Source: an uncultured Bacteroidales bacterium (GTDB taxonomy: Bacteria > Bacteroidota > Bacteroidia > Bacteroidales > UBA932). From it: a stretch of DNA of 64,000 nucleotides. This document shows positions 57,843 to 64,000 of this stretch, in pieces; position 1 is the first letter of the stretch, and each line of letters starts with the position of its first letter. The stretch spans positions 1 to 64,000 of the forward strand of contig CAMIYB010000003.1 of NCBI GenBank assembly GCA_946402945.1. Reading direction: 5' to 3'. The translations under genes and the position numbers were made by a program. Under the pieces are notes generated by a model. The model made no database searches. It was not told the DNA's origin and saw only the letters and a list, made by a program, of their open reading frames with translations.

Positions 57843-58991
57843 ATGAAAATCCTCAAAAAAGGCCTGCTGTGGCTGTCGACGGCAATGCTCCTGCTGGCGG
57901 CCTGCAGCGACGGAAAGGGCAAGGAAAACGGCGGAAAACCGCCCGTCCGGCATGAGTGGAGCGACAAGCAGGACATGATCGAGTCCATCTACAAGATTGC
58001 GGACGAGTTCGGCCTCAAGGTCATCGCAGATCTCAACCTGAAGGGCGGCGGCCTCTACCCGGACAATCCCGAATACCTCGCCGCCCTGACCGGCGTTTAT
58101 ACCGAGGCCTTTTTCCAGGCCTTCGGCCACCACGAATCCTTCTGGGGCTGGTACATCGACAACGAGATCAATCCCCTCCTGGAATCCAACACCGAGGAGT
58201 CGCTGTTCTGGCGGAAACTCTGGAAGGGGCTCACGGACAAATGCCACAGTCTGGCGCCGGAGAGCAAGGTGACCATCTCGCCCTTTTTCATCCTCGACAA
58301 GGGCGGAAAACGGGGCGTGTGGCCCTACTATGAGCCCGCGGATTACGCCGCCTGGTGGGAAAAGACCCTCGCGGAAACCGGCATCGACGTACTGATGCTC
58401 CAGGATTCCGGTGCCGAACACCTGTCCATTTTCACGCTGGACGACCGCGAACCTTTCTTCAAGGCCGTTTCCGAAGCCTGCGCGAAGGCCGGCGCCGAGT
58501 TCTGGGTCAACATCGAAAGCGCACAGGTCTTCTGCAAGGACTGGGACGAGGCGGTGAACATGGAACGGACCAAGACAAAGGACTGGCGCTATACCGGTAC
58601 GGACTGGCTCCGGGAGAAGATGGAACTCGCGGCCAAATACGCCACCAACCTCATCAACTGGGGCTATTACCCAGCCATGAATCCGCTGGAGAAGACCAGC
58701 GGCCTGACACCCTCCGACATGGATGGCATCCCCGCCAACCAGGCCCTGGCCAATGCCGCTTACAGCGAATACAAGGCCTATTTCGAAGGGCTTTCCACGG
58801 AGATTCCGGCCGGAATGAAATGCATTCCCAAACTCAACGGAACGCTGTGGTGGCTGGTACCCAACGCGAAGGGCCTGTCCACCGGGGAACTTTACAATGC
58901 CCTGCGCCGGGAAATCCGCGGCCAGCGCAATGCCGGCATGGAGTATATCTGGATTGTCAACGCTTACGGTTCTTTCTCTGTTAAAAAATGA
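57843..58991 (+). CDS. DUF4434-like TIM-barrel lipoprotein, short N-terminus (copy 1)
   Basis: 382 residues, lipobox LLAAC (Cys near 21). The body resembles the DUF4434 family of glycosidase-like TIM barrels: YKIADEFGLKVIADLNLKGG, then FWGWYIDNEINP with the Glu in the position of a catalytic or binding acid, then SPFFILD, then DVLMLQDSGAEH. DUF4434 proteins normally begin with another strand and helix (the first barrel unit) before these motifs. Here only about 35 residues lie between the lipid anchor and that point, so the first unit is missing or very short. A tandem paralogue follows, overlapping by 4 bp. Activity has not been shown for the family. Confidence 0.75.
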   Translation: MKILKKGLLWLSTAMLLLAACSDGKGKENGGKPPVRHEWSDKQDMIESIYKIADEFGLKVIADLNLKGGGLYPDNPEYLAALTGVYTEAFFQAFGHHESFWGWYIDNEINPLLESNTEESLFWRKLWKGLTDKCHSLAPESKVTISPFFILDKGGKRGVWPYYEPADYAAWWEKTLAETGIDVLMLQDSGAEHLSIFTLDDREPFFKAVSEACAKAGAEFWVNIESAQVFCKDWDEAVNMERTKTKDWRYTGTDWLREKMELAAKYATNLINWGYYPAMNPLEKTSGLTPSDMDGIPANQALANAAYSEYKAYFEGLSTEIPAGMKCIPKLNGTLWWLVPNAKGLSTGELYNALRREIRGQRNAGMEYIWIVNAYGSFSVKK

Positions 58992-60085
58992 AACATTCAC
59001 CGCTTTTTTTCCTGGCCGCCCTGGCGGCAGCCGCCGTCTCATGCGGAACGAAAAACCTTTCCGGTGAGGAGATCATCCGGACCTTTTTCTCCCATGCCGA
59101 CGACCTCGGCATGAAAGTGATCGTAGAGACCAGCGTCACCGGCGGCGGGCTCTACGAAGAAGGGGCCGACCTGGAAGCGCTGATCAGCCGCCAGCAGGAC
59201 TGGATGCGGCGCCTCCACGGCCGTTATGGACTCCATCCGTCTTTCGCCGGCTGGTACTATGGCAATGAAATCAATCCCGTGGACACCCTTGACGTGGCCA
59301 AGAGCCTGTTCTGGCGGACCCTCTGGGGTGCTTCCTCCGTAACGGCCAGGGAGCTGGACCCGGAGGACGTGACCACCATCTCCCCCTTCTTCATCCTCGA
59401 TACGGAGGAGTGGCGCGGATTCCGCTATTTCCAGCCCGAGGAATACCGCGTCTGGTGGGCTGAGAGCCTCCGTGCGGGCGGCATCGACATCCTGATGCTG
59501 CAGGATTCCGGGGCGGAACACCAGGCCTTCTTCACCCTGGAGCAGCGGCGTCCCTTCATGCAGGCTTTCGCCGATGCCTGCCGGGAAGCCGGGTCGGAGT
59601 TCTGGGTCAATGTCGAAACCGGACAGGTCCGGGCCAAGGACTGGCCGGACGCCGTCGCCATGGAAAAGGAAAGGCGGAGGGCCTGGGAGTTCACCCCCAT
59701 CGATTTCCTCGCCCGGAAACTGGCCCTGGCTGCCGAATACGCGACCGGGACCATCAACTGGGGCTATTACCCGCTGATGACCCCCACAGACGGGGTGACG
59801 GTCAGCCTGAAGGATATCGACGGGCAGAAAGCCATCGACCTTTCCACCCGAAAAGAGAATTACGAGGCCTACCGGGCTTATGTGGCGACGGTTCCCGCCG
59901 AGCCGGCTCCGGGGCAACTGACCCGTCCTGTCCTGGGCGGGACCCTCTGGTGGCTGCCGCAGGGCATTGACTCACTGCCCCGCAAGGCGGCCGTCCGCGC
60001 CCTCTGCGAGGAACTGGATGCACTCCACGCAGTAGGCATCGACCTGGTCATCCTGGGCGCCCTGCCCCAATATTTCGGAGAATGA
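58988..60085 (+). CDS. DUF4434-like TIM-barrel lipoprotein, short N-terminus (copy 2)
   Basis: 365 residues, lipobox AVSC (Cys near 19). It is clearly homologous to copy 1 across its length: HADDLGMKVIVETSVTGGG, FAGWYYGNEINP, SPFFILD and DILMLQDSGAEH, then INWGYYPLMTP. The N-terminus is again short, with about 20 residues between the lipid site and the first barrel motif. Both copies probably have the same kind of role in surface or periplasmic processing of the glycan. The start ATG overlaps the previous stop by 4 bp and its own stop overlaps the rhamnosidase start by 4 bp, so the three are coupled. Confidence 0.75.
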   Translation: MKHSPLFFLAALAAAAVSCGTKNLSGEEIIRTFFSHADDLGMKVIVETSVTGGGLYEEGADLEALISRQQDWMRRLHGRYGLHPSFAGWYYGNEINPVDTLDVAKSLFWRTLWGASSVTARELDPEDVTTISPFFILDTEEWRGFRYFQPEEYRVWWAESLRAGGIDILMLQDSGAEHQAFFTLEQRRPFMQAFADACREAGSEFWVNVETGQVRAKDWPDAVAMEKERRRAWEFTPIDFLARKLALAAEYATGTINWGYYPLMTPTDGVTVSLKDIDGQKAIDLSTRKENYEAYRAYVATVPAEPAPGQLTRPVLGGTLWWLPQGIDSLPRKAAVRALCEELDALHAVGIDLVILGALPQYFGE

Positions 60086-62670
60086 TACGTGCACTGGTCC
60101 TGTCGCTGCTGGTCCTTCTGGGGAGTCGGGGCGTAGAAAATCTCCGCTGCGAATATCTGGAGAATCCCCTGGGCATCGACGCTCCGCAGCCACGTTTCAC
60201 CTGGACCCTCCGGGACGGACGGCACGATGTACGGCAGGAGAGCCTGCGGCTGGTGGTGGCGAGCGATCCGAAACTGAAAAAAATCATCTGGGATAGCGGA
60301 GAGGTGGAAAGTCCGCAGATGCGGGCCGTCTATCAGGGGCCGCAGCTGACGCCCCGCACCCGTTATTGGTGGAGCGTGGAAGTCCGCGGCAACCGCGGGC
60401 GCTACCGCCGTCCCCGGCCCGCTTCTTTCGAAACGGGGAAAGGCGGCGAGCCCTGGCTGGGCCGATGGATCGGCGACGGCCGGGATACCACATGCCTCCC
60501 TGTCCCCTATTTCCGCAAATCCTTCCATCTGAAGCAGAAACCCGTCCAGGCGAGACTTTACATCGCCACGCGCGGCCTCTCCGAGGTCCGCATCAACGGG
60601 GCTCCGGCCTCGGACCGTCGCCTCTCCCCCGCTTTCACCCGTTTCGACCGCCGTTGCCTCTACACGACAGACGACGTGACGACCCTGCTCCAAGCAGGCG
60701 ACAACGCCATCGGCGTGATTCTGGGCGGCGGCTGGTACAATTTCCAGTCGCGGGCTGTCTGGGAGTTCGAGCGCGCCGTCTGGCGGGCACGGCCCTCATT
60801 CTGCCTGGAACTGCATCTGCGCTATGCGGACGGCACGGAAGAAGTGGTGGCAAGCGGCCCCGACTGGAAGACATCCGAGGGGGAAATCCGTTTCGCGAGC
60901 ATTTACACGGGCGAGCACACGGACCTGCGCCTGCGGCAGGAGGGCTGGGCCGGTTCCGGCTTCGACGACAGCCTCTGGACGGCCGTGTCCGAGGCCGGGG
61001 CCCCGGACTGTCCGCTTGTCGCAGAGGCCATGCCCCCTATCCGCGTGCTGGATGAATTCGCCCCCACGGACCTGCGGCAACTGGACGACACGACCTGGAT
61101 CTACCGTTTCCCGGAGAATATGGCCGGGGTGACGAGGCTCAGCATCCGCGGCGAGGCCGGCACCCGGCTGCGTCTCCGCCACGGGGAGGCTCTCCGGGAA
61201 GACGGCCACGTGGACCAGTCCACCATCGACATTTACTCCAATCCGATGGGCGGACGCGACCCCTTCCAGACGGATATCTACACCCTTTCCGGCGGGGAAG
61301 ACTGCGTGCAGCCGCTTTTCGGCTACAAAGGCTTCCAATACGTGGAAGTGACCGCAGACCGTCCCATCCGGCTCGGAAAAAGCAACCTGACGGCCCTCAG
61401 GATGGGTTCGGACGTAAAATCCCTGGCGGATCTGCGCTCCCCGGACGATCGGCTGGTCCGGCTCTGGAAGGCGACCCGGCGTTCCTATCAGTCCAATCTG
61501 TTCGGCTACCCGACCGATTGTCCGCAACGAGAGAAAAACGGATGGACGGCCGACGCCCATATCCCCATCGATATGGCCCTGCAGAATTTCGACGGCATCT
61601 GCATCTACGAAAAATGGATGGCCGACCACCGCGACGCCCAATGGCCCGACGGCACCCTGCCCGCCATCATCCCCACCTCGACCTGGGGTTATACATGGGG
61701 CAACGGCGTGGACTGGACGAGTTCGCTGATCATCATCCCCTGGCACATCTGGCTGCACTACGGCGACAAAAGGATCCTGGAGGACAACTATGCGGCCATG
61801 CAGCGGCTGATGGAGCATTTCGCCGGCAAGGCGGAAGGTTTCCTGACCCGCGACGGACTGGGCGACTGGAATCCTTACCTGAGCGTTGCGGACGCCAGGA
61901 TGGTCATTTCGCTCTATTGGTGGCAGGACGCACGGCTGATGGAGCGGATCGCACGGCTGACCGGACATGAGGAGGATGCGCCCGGCTACGGCGCCCTGGC
62001 GGACTCGATCGCCTGCGCCGTGAACCGGACCTATCTCCGGGACGATGTGTACGCTTCCGGCTGCCAGACCGAACTGAGCGCCCCGCTCTGCTTCGGAATC
62101 GTCCCGCAGGAGCGGCGGCAGGCCGTGGCGGACCGGCTTGCGGAACGGGTGGAAGCCGACGGCGGCCATCTGGACGTGGGGCTGCACGGCTCCCGGACCC
62201 TGCTCTACGGCCTGAGCGAGAACGGCTACACCGACCTGGCCTACCGTCTGGTCACCCGGCGGGAATACCCGTCCTGGGGCTGGTGGGAGGAGGATGAAAA
62301 TGCCACGACCTTCTATGAGAGCTGGCGCATCGATACGCCCACGGTGTCCCGCAACCACATCATGTTCGGCGCCGTAAGCGCCTGGATGGTAGAGACTTTC
62401 GGCGGCATCAGCCGTTCGGACGACCGAAGCCTGCGGATTTGTCCCTCCCTCCCGGACGGGCTCCCGGACTTCTCCGTCCGGATGGATACGCCTGAAGGCC
62501 GCGTCGCCTCCGCCTGGCGCCGCCGCGGAGACTCCGTTCGCTGGGAAATCGAGATCCCGGCCGGCTCACAGGCCCTCGTCTGCCCGCCTGAGGGCTACCG
62601 CTGCAGCCGCCTGGGAGAAGGCCGGCTGCTCGGGTCGGGGCACTACCGTTTCCGCCTGGAGGGCAAATGA
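60082..62670 (+). CDS. Alpha-L-rhamnosidase, glycoside hydrolase family 78
   Basis: 862 residues with a short hydrophobic signal (MIRALVLSLLVLLGSRG) and no clear lipobox. N-terminal beta domains (about 20-360, with YYWSVEV-like and GLSEVRINGAPAS segments) precede the alpha/alpha barrel. The GH78 catalytic motif is DCPQREKNGWTAD, with Asp479, Glu484 (likely general acid) and Asp491. The likely base is Glu746 in the ATTFYESW stretch. It removes terminal alpha-L-rhamnose from plant polysaccharides such as rhamnogalacturonan or from glycosides. It is the only clear catalytic enzyme of the PUL in this window. Confidence 0.95.
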   Translation: MIRALVLSLLVLLGSRGVENLRCEYLENPLGIDAPQPRFTWTLRDGRHDVRQESLRLVVASDPKLKKIIWDSGEVESPQMRAVYQGPQLTPRTRYWWSVEVRGNRGRYRRPRPASFETGKGGEPWLGRWIGDGRDTTCLPVPYFRKSFHLKQKPVQARLYIATRGLSEVRINGAPASDRRLSPAFTRFDRRCLYTTDDVTTLLQAGDNAIGVILGGGWYNFQSRAVWEFERAVWRARPSFCLELHLRYADGTEEVVASGPDWKTSEGEIRFASIYTGEHTDLRLRQEGWAGSGFDDSLWTAVSEAGAPDCPLVAEAMPPIRVLDEFAPTDLRQLDDTTWIYRFPENMAGVTRLSIRGEAGTRLRLRHGEALREDGHVDQSTIDIYSNPMGGRDPFQTDIYTLSGGEDCVQPLFGYKGFQYVEVTADRPIRLGKSNLTALRMGSDVKSLADLRSPDDRLVRLWKATRRSYQSNLFGYPTDCPQREKNGWTADAHIPIDMALQNFDGICIYEKWMADHRDAQWPDGTLPAIIPTSTWGYTWGNGVDWTSSLIIIPWHIWLHYGDKRILEDNYAAMQRLMEHFAGKAEGFLTRDGLGDWNPYLSVADARMVISLYWWQDARLMERIARLTGHEEDAPGYGALADSIACAVNRTYLRDDVYASGCQTELSAPLCFGIVPQERRQAVADRLAERVEADGGHLDVGLHGSRTLLYGLSENGYTDLAYRLVTRREYPSWGWWEEDENATTFYESWRIDTPTVSRNHIMFGAVSAWMVETFGGISRSDDRSLRICPSLPDGLPDFSVRMDTPEGRVASAWRRRGDSVRWEIEIPAGSQALVCPPEGYRCSRLGEGRLLGSGHYRFRLEGK

Positions 62671-62701
62671 TACACGCGCGGGCGGAAAGGATATAAAATC
62701 C

Positions 62702-62732
62702 TTTCGATTCCGACAAAAAATGAGTAACTTCG
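62702..62732 (+). promoter_or_regulatory. Candidate promoter of nqrA
   Basis: TTTC (62702-62705), a 19-bp spacer and TAACTTCG (62725-62732). The -7 octamer is the same as that of the LRR-like gene. It overlaps the rising arm of a terminator hairpin at 62727-62753. Confidence 0.4.
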
Positions 62733-62753
62733 CGCCGCGTTTGTGCGCGAAGT
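62727..62753 (+). terminator. Terminator hairpin between the rhamnosidase gene and nqrA
   Basis: Perfect 9-bp arms ACTTCGCGC and GCGCGAAGT around a 9-nt loop, followed by TTATTTTTATT. It can end transcription of the PUL operon 57 bp after the rhamnosidase stop. Confidence 0.65.
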
Positions 62754-62770
62754 TTATTTTTATTCATAAT

Positions 62771-64000
62771 ATGTCAAACAACATCCATCTTAGACGTGGG
62801 CTGGACATTCCCCTTGCGGGAGCGGCGGCCCTGAAGACCTGTGGGGTCATCACGCCTGGGACCATCGCCCTCAAGCCCGAGGATTTCAAGGGGATCGTAC
62901 CCCGGCTGCTCGTGCGCGAGGGGGACAAGGTCCTGGCCGGTTCCCCTGTCCTGTGCGACAAGCAGCGTCCCGAGATCCTCATCACCGCGCCGGTAAGCGG
63001 CACGGTGGAGGCCGTCGTCCGTGGCGAAAAGCGCAAACTGCTGGAAGTGCGTATTGCGCCTGACGCCGCCCGGGAAGCCGTCGATTTCGGCGCCCGCGAG
63101 GCCTCCGGACTCTCCGGAGACGAGGTACGCGACCTGCTTCTGCGCAGCGGTCTGTGGGTTTCACTCGTCCAGCGTCCCTACGGCATCGTCGCCGACCCTG
63201 CCGTCACCCCTAAAGCCATTTTCATTTCCGCCTTCAACACGGCGCCCCTGGCGGCCAATCCCGAGTATGTGCTCGGCGATCAGGCCGAGGACATCCAGGC
63301 CGGTGTCGACGCCCTGGGCAAACTGACCCGCGGCGGCGTCCACCTCAGCCTGAACGAGGCCAACTACGAAGGCACCCCCTTCCACCGCATCGAGAACGTC
63401 ATCCAGCACGTCTTCAGCGGGAAACACCCGGCCGGCAACGTCGGCGTCCAGATCAGCCACATCGCCCCGATCCGGAAAGGCGAGACGGTCTGGACCGTGT
63501 CCCTGCTGCTGACGGCCGCCATCGGCCGCCTCTTCCGCACCGGCAAGGTGGACCTCTCCCGCAAAGTGGCGGTCACCGGCCCCGTGGCCAAAGACCCCGC
63601 CTATGTCGATGCCCTCCCCGGCATCGCCATGCGCGACCTCTCGGCTTTCTGCGACAGCACCGCCGGCGATGTCCGCTTCATCAGCGGCGACGCGCTCACC
63701 GGCACCAACGTGGGTGCCGAGGGCTTCCTGGGCTGGTTCGACAACCAGGTGACCCTCCTCCACGAAGGAACGGAGCGCGAAGTGCTCGGATGGGCCAAGC
63801 CCTTCCGCTTCGGCAAGTTCTCCGCCACCCGTACCTATCTGCCGAACGCCCTCCCCGGCAAGCGCTATGCCCTCGACACCAATACTAACGGCGGCGTCCG
63901 CGCCTTCGTCGTGTCCGACGTCTACGGCAAGGTGCTGCCGATGGACATCTTCCCCGTCTATCTGACCAAGGCCTGCCTGGCCGGCGACATCGACAAGATG
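62771..64000 (+). CDS. nqrA: Na+-translocating NADH:quinone reductase subunit A (3' end cut by window edge)
   Basis: 410 residues are visible and the frame is open to the right edge. The N-terminus MSNNIHLRRGLDIPLAGAA is the NqrA start. APVSGTVEAVVRGEKRKLLE is the lipoyl-like subdomain, GTPFHRIENVIQHVFSGKHPAGNVG is conserved, and AVTGPVAKDPAYVDALPG and LTGTNVGAEGFLGWFDNQVT are later NqrA motifs. The protein is the soluble subunit of the Na+-pumping respiratory complex at the inner membrane. NqrA is usually about 445-450 residues, so nearly the whole gene is here, and nqrB is expected next. Confidence 0.96.
   Translation, partial: MSNNIHLRRGLDIPLAGAAALKTCGVITPGTIALKPEDFKGIVPRLLVREGDKVLAGSPVLCDKQRPEILITAPVSGTVEAVVRGEKRKLLEVRIAPDAAREAVDFGAREASGLSGDEVRDLLLRSGLWVSLVQRPYGIVADPAVTPKAIFISAFNTAPLAANPEYVLGDQAEDIQAGVDALGKLTRGGVHLSLNEANYEGTPFHRIENVIQHVFSGKHPAGNVGVQISHIAPIRKGETVWTVSLLLTAAIGRLFRTGKVDLSRKVAVTGPVAKDPAYVDALPGIAMRDLSAFCDSTAGDVRFISGDALTGTNVGAEGFLGWFDNQVTLLHEGTEREVLGWAKPFRFGKFSATRTYLPNALPGKRYALDTNTNGGVRAFVVSDVYGKVLPMDIFPVYLTKACLAGDIDKM

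Noticed and set aside
54315..59042. A 1575-codon open frame on the minus strand opposite susC, susD and a DUF4434-like gene
   Set aside because: It is an antisense shadow produced by GC-rich codon use. The translation has no recognisable domain, while the plus strand encodes clear SusC, SusD and DUF4434 motifs throughout.
60796..62358. A 520-codon open frame on the minus strand opposite the rhamnosidase
   Set aside because: Shadow of the GH78 gene with no recognisable domain.

Overview
The window looks like chromosomal DNA of a GC-rich member of the Bacteroidales (Bacteroidota). The evidence is a SusC/SusD pair, a NusG-like UpxY factor, many fimbrillin-type lipoproteins, AraC regulators with membrane domains, the start of an Na+-NQR operon, and promoters of the Bacteroidota type (TTTG-like -33 box, 19-20 bp spacer, TAnnTTTG or TAnnTTCG -7 box). 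Genus cannot be read from the sequence. No tRNA, rRNA, CRISPR array, insertion sequence, integrase or transposase was seen.

Region 1 (1-1173): a membrane-anchored AraC regulator on the minus strand, cut by the left edge. Region 2 (1210-22540, minus strand): about 22 tightly packed genes, with no gap above about 11 bp, forming a Wzx/Wzy-type capsule or exopolysaccharide operon. It begins unusually with a small beta-barrel protein and an OmpA protein. These are followed by nucleotide-sugar enzymes (two FdtA-like ketoisomerases, an acetyltransferase, a DegT aminotransferase), four family-2, three family-4 and one family-14 type glycosyltransferases, a flippase, a polymerase, a pyruvyl transferase, an acyltransferase, Wza, a Wzc-type tyrosine kinase with a (Tyr-Gly)14 tail, a HAD phosphatase and a nucleotidyltransferase-like protein. 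Divergent from it (22616-24510, plus strand) lie the initiating sugar-phosphate transferase and UpxY. The 248 bp between the two arms carry promoters, a tandem 12-bp repeat and a palindrome.

Region 3 (24590-43880, minus strand): a ten-gene surface-fimbria operon (DUF3575/OmpA-like protein, DUF5119 lipoprotein, six fimbrillin-like lipoproteins, two large DUF4906-like lipoproteins), followed by a Fic-fold gene whose catalytic His is replaced by Cys. A divergent membrane AraC regulator (44177-45571) probably controls it. Region 4 (45572-47963, minus): a miniature one-component AraC sensor and a second OmpA-like lipoprotein or periplasmic protein that shares a repeated module with the fimbrial DUF3575 protein. 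Region 5 (48093-50567, plus): a PcrA/UvrD helicase. Region 6 (50624-52681, minus): a lipoprotein with an internal duplication of leucine-rich type. Region 7 (52764-62753, plus): a polysaccharide utilisation locus with SusC, SusD, two DUF4434-like lipoproteins and a GH78 alpha-L-rhamnosidase. Region 8 (62771-64000, plus): nqrA, cut by the right edge.

Most of the window therefore builds or reads the cell surface: capsule, fimbriae and glycan import. The most unusual material is the fimbrial operon with its intergenic hairpins and calcium-loop insertion, the paired catalytic and apparently non-catalytic ketoisomerases, a ~115-residue OmpA-like module present four times in two proteins, and the capsule promoter region. 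Coordinates of starts were adjusted to internal ATG or GTG codons where the family alignment or the overlap with the preceding gene required it.
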